Below are positions 43,905 through 55,356 of a stretch of 64,000 bases of DNA, one piece after another; within the stretch, counting starts at the first letter, position 1; each line of letters opens with the position of its first letter. The notes under the pieces are model-generated. The model searched no databases and was not told the origin of the DNA. It saw only the letters and a list, made by a program, of their open reading frames with translations. The position numbers and the translations under genes are program-made. Origin of the DNA: Diphasiastrum complanatum (lineage: Eukaryota > Streptophyta > Lycopodiopsida > Lycopodiales > Lycopodiaceae); contig CM055095.1 of NCBI GenBank assembly GCA_029204225.1, positions 57,551,898 through 57,615,897 on the forward strand, in the 5' to 3' direction.

Positions 43905-44851
43905 CAGTGTTGGGCGGTTTTCACATATTTATGATACTCGCCGGTTTAGGGCATCGCCCTTTTTCTTTAACCAAGAACCGCCGGTTCAAGGTATTGAATT
44001 ACATTTAAAATATTTACACCTGGTGGTTCTCAATAATATCTTATACGATAAATCTTGGCGGTTCTCAATCTGTCGGTTATTATTTTATTAAGAACTGTCG
44101 GTTCCTATATCAGGTTCTCAATATATACTATTTTTATTAAAATTAAAAAAAAATCATTTCGAAAATTATTGTTGCATATTATGCTAAAATTTCCTCACAT
44201 TATATATCAAAAGACACGTGGAAGCCACGTAAAAAAAATATAACTCCACAAAATTTGAGCATTCCTCCACTTATCAACTACTCATCAAAATCTCACACTC
44301 TTCAATGCCTATGATATTTCAATTATGCAAAAAAATTAACACTTCACAGCTAAACAACTCAAATAAATAGACATTCTACAAACAAGGCTCATATAAAAGC
44401 GGCTAAAAAAAAGTCTTGTTGTACAATGTCTTCAGTTTTTAACATATCAACTAATTACCCATCAACAAAAATGATAGCCTTTCACAAAAGTCTTGTTACA
44501 ATGTCTATCTTAACATTTTCTTACTCATCCTACTCATGAAAAAATCCATACTCCTCAATGAGGTCTACATTCTCATCTATCATGATGTCCTCACTTGCTA
44601 AAAGCCCTTAATGAATGTTAGGTTCTGTAGGGTGAATTAATACTTGGGTTATACCCCGCTCCAAATAACGATCCGGTTCTCAACCTCAATCCAAGGCTCA
44701 AAGGGACCCGACGTTTCTCAACCTTGGCCGGTTCCTACAAAAGAGCATATCACCGGTTCTACATAGAAGCCGGTTCTTGAGAAATAGTGGACCCGCCGGT
44801 TAGGGTCTTTAGAACCGGGAAAAAAAAAAAGTCAATACTCGGCCAACACTG
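43905..44851. mobile_element. Non-autonomous hAT-type DNA transposon
   Basis: 947 bases with terminal inverted repeats: CAGTGTTGGGCGG on the left and CGGCCAACACTG on the right. The flanks are a perfect 8-base duplication GTTTGGAC (43897-43904 and 44852-44859), the hallmark of hAT superfamily insertion. Inside, copies of CCGGTTCT/AGAACCGG-like words cluster within about 200 bases of each end, as expected for transposase-binding subterminal repeats. There is no transposase frame, so it depends on an autonomous element elsewhere. Confidence 0.9.
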
Positions 44852-45189
44852 GTTTGGACCGCGTTTTTTCGCATTTTTGGTTTTCAAAGTGGTTGGAACC
44901 TATTGAAGCTCCTTCTTGGATGCCACCATTGTGGAGTCATATGCTTTTGCAATCCGAAAAGCATCCTCGAGGCTTTAAAGAAAATTCCTCCTGCATTCGT
45001 TCTGATAGTCGGCAAGCAAACCTAGGACAAACTGCTATAAAGCCAACTTAGCGTCGAATGATGACACTCTATTCTAGAGGTCCATAAATTTTTGGATATA
45101 AGAGTCCAAGCTCTTACTACCCATTTTGCAATTTATCTGGTAGTAATCGATGTCATCAGCTATTACGAAAGGACGTTGTTCTAGCAAGC

Positions 45190-45800
45190 ATGCAACCAAC
45201 AGTATCACGAAACCGCTACCAATGATCTCGCTCAACCAGAATGGATCCATCTACTAGTTCTTCTCTAATCGACAGACTCGATGAGAGTAACTACCATCTC
45301 TGAAAGGTCAAAATGGAGGTCACACTACTAGCCAAGGAACTGTGGGACATAGTTGATGGCACAGAAGTTAAACCTGAAGGTGATGCAGCCACTATCACCA
45401 AATGGAGACTGAAAGATGGCAAGGCTTTTGCCATTATCACTCTCAACATCAGAGACAATCAAATCAGTCACATACGTGCTGTTTAGACTGCTAAGGATGC
45501 ATTAGACATCCTAGCAACCCTCTACAATATCAGGGACGTCACCTCCAAACTCCATTTGAGGAAGAAATTCTTCATCCTAAGAATGTCTGAAGCAGTAAGT
45601 GTTTTGAGCCATGTCAACACTTTCCAAAATCTTATGGAGAAGATGACTGCAACTGCTCAGTCATAGAAGATATCGATTCTGTTATGACTATATTATCGAG
45701 TCTTCTTGAGGCCTACGAGATTTGGGTCCTAGCAATTTCAATCCAAGACATTAGAGGAGTTACTAATGCTAAAAAGATCCTTTAAGAATTGCACATTGGC
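45190..45800 (+). pseudogene. Copia gag fragment
   Basis: From ATG 45241 the + strand encodes a copia Gag start (SSSLIDRLDESNYH, LAKELWDIVDGTEVKPEGD, HLRKKFFILRMSEA). Stops lie near 45298, 45484 and 45664, and a shift near 45680. No zinc knuckle or Pol follows. It is similar in style to the element at 46.3-49.0 kb but in the opposite orientation. Confidence 0.78.
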
Positions 45801-46317
45801 TGCCCGAGTTTACAACTTGGACAACCAAATAAACTAAAGCTATTTTTTTAAATTATAAAAAAAAGGTAAAATAAAGGGTGTGACAGAAGATATTGAAAAA
45901 ATTCAAAATTAAAGAGGGACAAATTTATTTAACATTGTAAATGAGAAAAAATGACATTGATGGGGGGAGGGGGGACGAGCTCCACTTGGAGGCACTTGAT
46001 GAGAATGAAGAAAATCGCGAAACTGTCGCGACCACAACTCAATCACAACTTGGATGGAGTTCAGATGTAATCGTTGGACACTGCCAGCTGAATCACCCCT
46101 ACAGTCCTCCAAAATGTAGCCAGGCACTGTTGATCTACGTTTATAACTTAATGTAGCATTCAACAAATTCAACCAATGTGCGAAATTGAAATGAATGGGA
46201 GAATCAGACACACGATTAACAACAGACATATTTGCATTCAAGGTCATACATCATAAATTAACATGTGTGCAATGGCTACAAGGTCATCTATTGATCTTTC
46301 TTTGATTTTTCAAGCAC
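45801..46317. other. No gene recognised
   Basis: Includes an A-rich stretch and a G-run near 45961-45973. No coding similarity, no repeat boundary identified. Confidence 0.5.
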
Positions 46318-46971
46318 TGCATGCATATCCACGCAGTGCGTTGGCATGAGAGAAATACAGTTCTCTCACGAGTGGATGTCTCGCTTACTAGCGGACCTGT
46401 AAAACTCTATGGATCCCGATCACAGAACACGTCTTGCACGCAGGCGGATTTCTTGTCTGTATTTTGTCTTGATTGCTTACTAGCATCAGACTGCTACATT
46501 GTATGTGTGCTCTGTCATCCTGTGTCAAGTATCATCCAACAAGTATATAGTCGTTCTATGTAACTTTTAAGATTAGAGTAACTAAATATCTACAACTAAT
46601 CAGGAAATTACAAGAGTGGCAGATTAGCCATGACCTAGAGTGTATCTGCTGATGTCATGCCATCAGATCAGATATATGTACTTCTGGGTACTTGCATGAT
46701 CTTTGTTCGCACTCTTTGGAGCGTGAGGGCAGAAAGTCTTTCGCGACGTTTTTAGTGTTGCGTCATTGGTTTCATTTCCGTCGTTTGAGTTTCTCGTGCT
46801 CGACTGAAAAAAATTCTCGTTTGCGAATCTTTCGTGTTCGTATCTTCTCGTCAACTGTTCGCGAATCTTTCGTGCTTCATGTCTCTTGACTTTCGTGTTT
46901 ACGAACATCTTTGTCAGACAAAGGGCTAAAAGCTAACAAAGCTTTGTAATAAGAAACGTTTTGTTTCTTTA
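46318..46971 (-). repeat. 3' LTR of E6 (left)
   Basis: About 654 bases; the part from 46404 onward is repeated at 48386-48960. The inner boundary is set by the shared end TTTCTT(T/C)A. Confidence 0.78.
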
Positions 46972-47023
46972 GCTCCCTCTCAAAGCATGATAGCTTACGA
47001 TCCCGAGACTGCTCCTCTGTCTC

Positions 47024-47578
47024 TCAAAGAGTCCTTTGTCCATGGCTTTGGTGTAGCATCTTCTTTTCAATTAGGTCCCTGATCAAGTGGTACTTGATCG
47101 CAATGTGCTTCGTTCTGGAATGGAACACGATATCTTTCGTCAGGTGTATTGCAGAGGTGTTGTCCATCTGCAAGACCAGAGGCTCTTTCCTTGTTTCGTC
47201 CAATTCGTCCAGGAACTGCCTTAGCCAGATTATCTCGTTGGCCATCTTTGCTGCTGCAATGTACTCTGCTTCGTAGGATGACAGGGCCACAATGGTCTGC
47301 TTCTTGCTGACCCAGAGAACTGCTGCTCCTGATGCAATGGTGCATCCTCCTGAGACGCTTTTACAATCGTGAGACAGGTTGGGCTTTCTACCCCACCATA
47401 GCTCATGTGGTACCATGTGAGGGACACCAGACTTACATGTCCTGTTTTGGATGTATGCGGTTGTAGCTACTACTTCAGCCCATAATGCCCTTGGAGCCTT
47501 TGAGTAGGCCATCATGCATCTGGTTGCTTCCATCAGGGTCCTGTTCTTTCTTTCAGCAACACTATTGTGCTGCGGCAT
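47024..47578 (-). pseudogene. E6 integrase-RNase H in-frame fusion (184 codons)
   Basis: Begins in the integrase core (SVAERKNRTLMEATRCMM, containing the catalytic Glu) and continues to HELWWGRKPNLSH. It then joins directly to RNase H (SVSGGCTIASGAAVLWVSKK, SSYEAEYIAAAK, FHSRTKHIAIKYH). The reverse transcriptase is missing without loss of frame. Confidence 0.85.
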
Positions 47579-47698
47579 GTAGGCTGCAGTCTTTCTGTGA
47601 ATGATGCCACGATCATTGCAAAAGTCAGTGAAGCAATTCGAGATGTATTCGCCACCTCGATCTGTCCTGATATGCTTAACCTTGGTGCTTGTACATCT

Positions 47699-48517
47699 TT
47701 AAGCCCAATTCACATATTCTGTGAATTTGTCAAGCACTTCAGATTTATTCTGAATAAAATACACTCTGACAAATTTGCTATAATCATCATTGAAGGTTAT
47801 ATAATACTTTGAACCTCCTACTGAGATCACATTGAATGGTCCGCAGATGTCAAATTGCACTAACTCCAGAATCTTAGTCGTTCTGTAGGAGTCTTTGATG
47901 AATGGAGTGCGTGTCATCTTGCCCTTCAAACATGCATCACAGGTGGTAGAACTGATTGCATTCGAGATGCTGACTCCTGTTATTGCTCCATGATGGCTTG
48001 CTTGGTAAAGTGCCATTGAGTTCATGTGGCAGAGTCTTCTGTGCCACAGAGTGTCTGGTGAGTCATCATGAGTATGATGCACCTGATCTGCAGGTAGGCG
48101 TACCTTCAGATAATATAGGTATCCTTTCCTTCTGCCTTGAGCGATCAAAGTACTGGTACTGGCGTCAATCACATTGCATGCTTCGTCTGAAATCGTCACA
48201 CGCATCCCTGCATATGCTATTCTTGCTACAAAAAGCAAGTCTTGTTGCAGAGTAGGCACAAAAAGAACGTCTTCGAGTCGTCCGTCTCTGCCGTTGGTGT
48301 TGAGCCATAGTGAACCAATATCGTTCACTTGATGTCTAGATTCATCTCCAAGAACTATGAATCTTGAAGGATCTGCACTTCTGACTTGTGGATCTCTATG
48401 GATCTTAATCACAGAATACATCTCGCACACAGGTGGACTTCTTGTCTGTATTTCGTCTTGATTGCTTACTAGCATCAGACTACTACATTGTATGTGTGCT
48501 CTGTCATCTTGTGTCAA
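47699..48517 (-). pseudogene. E6 late-protease/integrase fragment
   Basis: Reads VLGDESRHQVNDIGSLWLN, LEDVLFVPTLQQDLLFVARI, then the zinc region (LWHRRLCHMNSMALYQ, CDACLKGKMTRTPF) and the start of the integrase core (VQFDICGPFNV). The first ~35 codons are translated LTR. A TAA at 47699-47701 separates it from the rest of integrase. Confidence 0.85.
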
Positions 48518-48960
48518 GTATCAACTAGCAAGTATATAGTCGTTCTATGTAACTTTTAAGATTAGAGTGACTAAACATCTACAACTAATCAGGAAATTAC
48601 AAGAGTGGCAGATTAGCCACGACCTAGAGTGTATCTGCTGATGTCATGCCATCAGATCAGATATCTGTACTTCTGGGTACTTGCATGATCTTCGCAAGTA
48701 CTCTTTGGAGCATGAGGGCAAAAAATCTTTCGTGACGTTTTTTGTGTCATGTCGTTGGTTTCGTTTCCGTCGTCTGACTTTCTCATGCTCGACCGCAAAA
48801 GATTCTCATTCGTGAATCTTTCGTGTTTGTATCTTCTTGTCAAGTGTTCGCGAATCTTTCGTGCTTCGTGTCTCTTGACTTTTGTGTTCACGAACATCTT
48901 CGTCAGGCAGAGGGCTAAAAGCTAGCAAAGCTTTGTAATAAGAAACGTTTTGTTTCTTCA
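48386..48960 (-). repeat. 5' LTR of E6 (right), 3' end deleted
   Basis: Repeats 46396-46971 from CTCTATGGAT to GTTTCTTCA. The inner boundary is the deletion junction into pol, so no primer site remains. Confidence 0.8.
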
Positions 48961-49107
48961 GCACTGGCCTCGTTCGGGGCGCGGGCCCTATCCGAAGCCA
49001 ACCCCCACCCCACTCCGCTCTTTTTTTTAAAAAAGTTTTTCTTGGGGGTGAAGGGGGGGGGGGGTGCTGGCCCCGGACAGGGCCCGTGCCCCGAATGAGG
49101 CCAGTGC
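48961..49107. repeat. GC-rich foldback element
   Basis: Two 34-base arms (48961-48994 and 49074-49107) are inverted repeats with three mismatches, starting GCACTGGCCTC. The 79-base centre contains T-, A- and G-runs that could partly pair as well. It looks like a MITE or foldback, but no target duplication is evident and its left end coincides with the E6 flank. Confidence 0.75.
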
Positions 49108-49420
49108 CTCCAAGTAGGGCGCGCCTCCCCCTCCCCCAAGATTTTTTTAAGTTAAGTTTATTATTTAACACACCCTCCCATATTCTTTTTTCTTCCTCCA
49201 ATACTAATTAATGAGAATTTTTTTTTTTCTATTTCTTTGTAGATGTTTATCTTAAAAATATCTGCCCCAAGATGTTTTGGGCAGATTTTTACGTAACATA
49301 AATGTATACATGTACTTTTATTATTGGTCCAAAAAAAGCTTTCAAGGTTGAAAAAAAAAAAAAACATCTTTACAAAGGGTCTTTTTTAATTTTGGAATTC
49401 CTCTAATGGAGGATCACCCT
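49108..49420. other. No gene recognised
   Basis: A/T-rich spacer with several homopolymer runs; no coding similarity. Confidence 0.5.
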
Positions 49421-52400
49421 TTCAAGAGTGATTTCATTACTTCAACAAGAGGAGGCCAGAAGATCTGCAACCTCCTCAGGTACAGAGTCGGATCCTCAAA
49501 CTTTATATTCCAAAAATCATAAGTTCAGATCCAAAAAGAAGAGCAATATGCAGTCAGGATCAAATTTTGACTCAGGATCAAATTTTGGCTCGGGATCGAA
49601 TTTTGGCTCAAGATTGAATTAGAGCTCTTCATCTTTCCAACCAAAGCAGAAAGTATTCTGCAGATACTACAAGAGAACTGGACATGAAATCAAGGAGTGC
49701 AAAACTTTGAAATTCAACAATGAGAAACAACAAGCACATAGTTTTTTAGCTAGTTTTTCGACCCAACAACAAGAGGAAGATGAAGCAGCCTTTATGACCA
49801 AGGTTGGAGAACAACATGATATTGATTCCTGGTATCTCAATTCTGGAGCAACTCAACACATGACTCACTATCAAGACTGGTTGAAATATTATAAATCTTT
49901 CACCCTCTCGAGTTGTGCAACTTGGAGACAACTCATCACATTTGATCCAGGGTGAAGGAACAGTCTGAATCGAATTTCAAAAAGGTGAAGTCAAGTTGCT
50001 GTCCAACGTCCGTCACATTCTAAATCTGACCAAGAATCTGCTCTCAGTTAGCATAATTACTGATTCAGGTCGGAGGGTCGAATTCGACACACAAGGCTGC
50101 ACAATCCTTGACAAAATTCGGGAGAAGTAGTGGCAATCTCTACAAACTCAGGCATTGTTATTCTTCCAACAGTCAAGCTCTTTACACCTCTACTTCCGAA
50201 TCATCTGATATGCTTTGGCATTTCAGATTAGGCCTTTTGAACTTCAATAGTATTCAACAAATGTCGACTCAAAGACTAGTACAAGATCTACCTTTTGTCA
50301 GCAAGCCAACTTTTCCATGTGAAAGCTGTATAATCAGCAAGTATGCTAGAAGTCCTTTCATTTTTGACTCAGTTCATACTTCCAAAGGCTTGCTAGATCT
50401 TGTACATATCGACATCTATGGCCTGATGCAGACTGCTTCTAGAGGGGAGCTCTATACTTCCTAGCCTTCATCGATGACTTCTCTCGAAGGACTACAATCT
50501 ATTTTCTGAAGAACAAATCAGATGCATTCAAGATCTTCATGCAGTTCAAGGCGTCTACTAAAAATCAGACCCAGAGAAAAATCAAAGCTCTATGCACAGA
50601 TGGAGGGGGAGAATTTATCTCCACAGAATTTAAGGAGTTTTGCAAGGCCAATAAAATACATTAACACTTCACAACTAGCTACTCACCTCAGTCCAATGGT
50701 GTAGCTGAACGGAAGAATCGAACACTCATCAAAAGTGCCAAGAGCATGCTGGCCCATGCCTCTCTTCCGAAGAAATTCTGGGCAGATGCTATTACTACAG
50801 CCGCCTATCTACAAAATCGATCCATCACCAAATCCTTGAATGGCAAGACACCTTATGTGGACATGATCAAAACCATCACTCAAGAATATTAGAGTATTTG
50901 GTTGTATTGCTTATGCTCAGAACCTTGAAGATCTAAGAAAGAAGCTGGATGACAAAAGCACAAAATCAATTTTCATTGGCTACTCCCTAGATCACAAGGC
51001 ATACAAGCTCTAAAATCTGGAAACAGAAAAAATATTCACGAGCATAGATGTCATTTTTGTGGAAGATCAATTTATCAACCACAAGGGGAGAGCTCGAAAA
51101 TTTTCGGTCGAAGTATTGAAGAAATTTCTAATCCATGTATCAAAAAAGACTCTAGAATCGAAAATTAGGAAATCGATACGAACTCGGAAAATGAGACTAA
51201 ACACTAGAGGGTCGAAATTCAGCCAAGAAGATCAAATCAACCCAGACAACCTCCATCCAGATTTATGGACGATGCAACCTGCTACTTCATGCAGGAACCA
51301 AACACAGTTTCGGAGGTGATGTCTACACCTGATGCTGATCAATGGAAAGCAACGATGGACACTGAATTCGATTCTTTGATTAGAGAATCAAACGTGGACA
51401 ATCACCGAGCTACTAAAGGGAAGAAATCCGATTCCATGCAAATGGATATTCAAGGCGAAGTATGATACTGAAAAAAGGCTGAATCGATACAAAGCCAAGC
51501 TGGTTGCCAAAGGCGATTCCCATATTCTAGATCTGGACTATTTCTGAGACCTTCAACTTAGTTGTCAAGCATGTTTCAATCCGTTTGCTACTCTCATTTG
51601 CAGCTGCAGAGGATCTCGAAGTCCATCAAATGGATGTTCAGACGGCTTTCCTCAATGAGACCATTGAAGAGGAAATTTTTATGTCACAACCATAAGGATA
51701 TGAACTGAGGGATAAGCAACACCTTGTATGCAAAATCCACAAGGCACTCTACGGGCTGAAACAGTCACCCAGGGCCTGGTTTTACAAAATCAATGCAATC
51801 CTTATTGAGAATGGCTTCACTCCAACAAACTCAACAGACTCAAATGTCTACTTCAAGTCTGTATCGAATTTCTTCATCATCATCACTCTCTATGTAGGTG
51901 ATACACTATTATTTAGTAACGATATGAATCTGATGAAGGAAACAAGATGCATGCTGGCCAAGGAGTACAAAATGACTGATATGGGTCCAGTCCACTATTG
52001 TCTCGAAATCGAATTTTTTTGAATTCGATCCAGCAAACTGATTTTCATCAGTCAACAAAGATACCTCACCAACGTGCTGGAAAAGTATGAAATAACCAAC
52101 TGCAAACTGAGTCTCTTTTCACTCGACTCTGGACTGAAGCTGTCAAAGGAATAATCTCCTCAAACTAAGACAAAAAAGGAGGAGATGAAGCAATATCTAT
52201 TTCACTCCATCATCAACTCACTGATGTATGCAATGATTTGCACTCGACCCAAAATTGCATATTCGATCAGTTCACTCAGCTAGTTCCTATCAAATCCAGG
52301 TCTAACCCATTGGAAAGCAGCACAAAAGTCATGAAGTACATCCAGACAACCAAACATCTTAGCATCTGTTATGGAGGCAGCCCACCTACCAACATACTTG

Positions 52401-52874
52401 AAAGATACATAGATGCAGATTGGGCAGGAGATATCGATACCAGAAGGTATTTGTATTTTATACAATCAAGGCCCAATCTCTTGGAAAATCTGAAAGCAGA
52501 CCTCAGTAGCATTATCATCAACCGAATCAGAGTACATTGCTGCCATGAATGCTACCAAGGAGGTAATTTGGTTGAGCCACTTGCTAGTAGAAATCAGACG
52601 ACCATCTTTTGTGACAACCAAAGCACTATAGCTCTCTCTCTCTCTCAATCCAATATTTCATTCTTGAAGCAAGCATATCAAAATCAGGTATCACTATTTA
52701 AGAGAGAAAGTGCAAGGCAAGGAGGAAGCAAGGAGATATCATTAGTCTACTGTAGGACAATATTAATGGTGACAAATTACATCACAAAGGCTCTATCTAA
52801 AGAGAACCATCTCAGATTCAACAACATCTTAAATCTGAAGATCAAAGCTTTCTAGGATCCACATTAAGGGGGAG
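49421..52874 (+). pseudogene. E7: copia gag-pol remnant, truncated in gag
   Basis: Coding signal runs through many frames. Gag end: ISLLQQEEARRSATSS, followed by a short tandem (SGSNF) repeat at 49554-49620. A zinc-knuckle-like CRYYKRTGHEIKEC lies near 49662 and protease (DSWYLNSGATQHMT) near 49826; the usual Asp-Ser-Gly reads Asn-Ser-Gly. Pre-integrase (LWHFRLGLLNFNSIQQM) and the integrase core follow at about 50380-50900 (GVAERKNRTL). RT at about 51290-52300 has KARLV-like sequence, MDVQTAFLNE-like sequence, YGLKQSPRAW, and LYVGD in place of YVDD. RNase H runs to about 52855. A purine tract (AAGGGGGAG, 52866-52874) precedes the LTR. At least ten stops or shifts. Confidence 0.85.
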
Positions 52875-53101
52875 TGTTGGAATTCGATTCTCAGCCTCAA
52901 ATCCATCCATTAATGAGCTTCTGGAATGCTGTAGAAAACCCAGAAAAAGAAATGGGAGTAAAAGATTGGAACGACGAGTGGATTAAACACCATGATGTAA
53001 ATGATTTATGGGATAAGTCAATTGAAAGCATGAAGAGTATAAAGACCTCAATCCAAGGGTCCTATTCTAAGCATGCCAATAACAAGCAACACAAGGGAAC
53101 C
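52875..53101 (+). repeat. Partial 3' LTR of E7
   Basis: Starts TGTTGGAATTCGATTC right after the purine tract. It is cut by the gypsy LTR that begins at 53102. There is no second copy to confirm the length. Confidence 0.6.
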
Positions 53102-53533
53102 TGATGGTGGACAAACCAACCCAACTATACCTAGATCGAACGGATCTAGCCCCCAAGTTATAGATCAATCACATAGAGAGGAATGAGGCATCACACCAGC
53201 AGCATCCTGCCACCGGTCATGCTATCAAGCATACACTAGTGAGAGCCCAATAGGTATACTTATATCCTCCAAGGCCCATGCACCACTAGTAGTGCACTAT
53301 GACACCTCACTGGACACCTCTGTAGCCTATCTGGGCCACGTCATCCAGTTCCCCAATGACACACTGATAGACCCATACAAATCTACCATCAAGTGTTTAG
53401 GCCTACAACCATTAATTATGGCCATGTACACTTAAGGGTCCCAATTCCCTTATAGTCACAATTAACTTACGGGTTGTTGGTCTACCGGTCCCTAGCATGG
53501 ATATGCTACCCGAGACCAGTCATGGCCATGACA
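53102..53533 (-). repeat. Ty3/gypsy 3' LTR
   Basis: On the minus strand it starts TGTCATGGCCATGAC right after a purine tract (GGGGGGAAG; reverse complement about 53534-53545) and ends near GTCCACCATCA at 53102. It contains a TATA-like ATATAAGTATACC near 53255. A decayed relative lies at about 32110-32260. Confidence 0.68.
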
Positions 53534-54245
53534 TTCTTCCCCCCTTATTCAAGTTCTATCCTCAAAACTTAAAGCTAGGAAAGATCCTTCTTAAACTTCC
53601 TTCCTGTTTACAAGAATCGTCATCGTCCGTATATCCTTTCCATCGAACCAGATGCTCGGTAAGTATACGATTTCTCAATCATTTAGGTCTTATTTCCAAG
53701 ATCTTTCTGGGTTCAAGTGGAGACACACCAATGATTCATCCAACAGGTCCAATCGATCTCCAGATCCAAGATACTCTCCTTCACGTAGACTCTTCTAGAA
53801 ATGGCTTACGTGAAATACGAGATGCACTTGCGATTCTTCTGGGAGTTCCAATTGGTAAGCTAAGGATCCAATTTTTTTCAAGATCTTAAATGGTCCTCTA
53901 TATCTAGGGGACAACTTATAATGCTTGCCAGTATGCATTACACTCAAATCCTTCTAGATTCTCAAAAAATACCCAATCCCCCACTTGGAAGTCTCTCGGT
54001 GATCCTTTCATACTTGCATAATGTCGGTCCCCATCCTGGGTACACTAGATATTCTCACGTGCAATCCGTAGCATTTCTTGCATATCAAGTAGGAAATCCG
54101 CTACTTTCTGAAACTTGATCGACCGAGTCAACCGCAATGGGTGACCTAGGCTCAAATCTGTACACAAGCATAAACGGGCTATAATCGGTAGTCGAATGCT
54201 TACTATAACTCAATCTCCATCAAGTATAGCATCCTCTCCGAGGAT
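53534..54245 (-). pseudogene. Chromovirus (Ty3/gypsy) integrase tail with chromodomain
   Basis: On the minus strand the integrase C-terminal part reads at about 54240-53900 (HSTTDYSPFMLVY, MKGSPRDFQVGDWVF). It is followed by [10 protein letters not shown] and a chromodomain core (NRILTEHLVRWKGYTDDD, about 53690-53640). The chromodomain is typical of plant chromoviruses, which use it to direct integration into chromatin. Stops and shifts interrupt it; the rest of Pol is absent. Confidence 0.75.
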
Positions 54246-55356
54246 ATTGTTAAAATATGAATAGATATCTTAACTAATCTTCTGATCATGCGAGTAATCC
54301 TTCTTTTAAATGATCAAGTATACCTAGAATCTGAACTATGATTCGTCAATCATAATTCATCGGATTTTTGTCCTATACTCAATAAAAGAAGGCAACTACC
54401 AATGATTAGAAGAACTTTAAGTTAAGAGTCATCTCTAGTTTAGCAAATATGGCCACCAAAAGTGACCAGTAAACTTCGAATCACGAATGTTCATAATGTC
54501 ACTTTGGTAATCCGTAAAGCCTAACCAGATACTCTCTTAAAGAAAGTAGAGTGAGCCACCTTTTGATGGTGACCTCTAGTGGAGAGCATTATTCCACTTG
54601 TAATTTGTGAAATGTGGAAATTCCACTAGGATGCCACCTAAGGAGCTCTCTTGCTTATTTAAGAGACTCCCTCTTTGTAAAGAGGAGCTTTTTGTGTATT
54701 GTATCAACTCCATGCTGAAATGAGAAGAGCCTCCATGAGTTAGATGCATCCATTGAGCTCCTTGATCATGATGGTTTTCTTGAGTGATGCCCCTATGATC
54801 ATGCCCTTCCATTCATATTGTGTGTGGTTGTGGACTTAGAGTGGATTAGTTTTCTTGTTTTCCTAGTTGTGGATTAGTTTTCATTTCTTGTTGTGAATTA
54901 ATGTAGGAATCAGCATTCAAGTAAACTAAATCGGCTAGAAATGTGGCATAAATCTTGCATATCCTCTAACATTATAGTTCTTGATGTTCTTGAGATGTCC
55001 AAGAATCAAAAGACTGGTTGGTTTCTTGATTCTTGGATTTCTAAAATGCTATTTAGTTTGGTTTCTTGTTTCTTGTCTATGCTTTTCAATCATATTTAGA
55101 GTAGTAGATTAGCTTCCCTAAGTTTGGTGACAGCCTTAGGATCTTGAAAATTGAGCAACTGTGCTGTATTGCAAATCTGACTTTGTTCACCATGGCTTGC
55201 TTCGTAACGGAGTTAATTGTTCCATTGGCAAGTGCTTATTCATAAACAACAAAGAGTCGAGACCCTGCAGTCATCCTCTGACAAGATGGATGATTATACT
55301 ACAACGTTTGCGCCCGTAGACATGCAAATCTGAATCTGTGTGCAGGTTCAAACCCG
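54246..55356. other. Unassigned spacer, possibly containing an LTR
   Basis: Bases about 54570-54720 have a promoter-like layout (CTTATTTAAGAGACTCCC) as in LTR U3-R regions, but no boundaries or second copy are visible. No gene recognised. A weak DYTTTFAPV reading near 55290 resembles copia RT but is too short to rely on. Confidence 0.35.

Larger units (their letters stand above)
42115..45185 (-). pseudogene. Ty3/gypsy gag-protease-RT remnant
   Basis: Minus-strand reading. Gag at about 45185-44870 has DYYQINCKMGSKSLDSYIQ. A zinc knuckle (CNKIGHMMKFCPK) is near 43790 and an aspartic protease (LLNSGSTHNFINSRFVQ) near 43587-43520. The RT start is at about 43049-42867 (HMIELISKSQPISRQPYRF). RT palm sequence follows at 42806-42219, with [29 protein letters not shown] and [13 protein letters not shown], and the thumb (YLGHKI, VVDWP) continues to about 42115. 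The FLDD motif and the protease-RT order show Ty3/gypsy rather than copia. It is interrupted by a hAT-type element (43905-44851) and a SINE (42513-42601), carries many stops, and has no LTR within reach. Confidence 0.85.
46318..48960 (-). mobile_element. E6: copia deletion derivative with two LTRs
   Basis: On the minus strand the right LTR (48960 to about 48386, lacking its last ~80 bases) passes straight into late protease/pre-integrase sequence. Integrase follows, then an in-frame jump to RNase H, a purine-rich tract (GAGAGGGAGC) and the left LTR (46971-46318). Gag, the protease active site and all of RT are gone. Both sides are flanked by GCAC (46314-46317 and 48961-48964), possibly a 4- to 5-base target duplication. 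Over their shared ~575 bases the LTRs differ at many sites, so it is not young. Confidence 0.85.

Noticed and set aside
48915-49201. Gly/Pro/Arg-rich open frames on the minus strand
   Set aside because: They arise from the GC-rich foldback arms and G-run; composition, not coding conservation.
55280-55320. DYTTTFAPV reading resembling copia RT on the + strand
   Set aside because: Too short, and the flanking frames do not continue the similarity.
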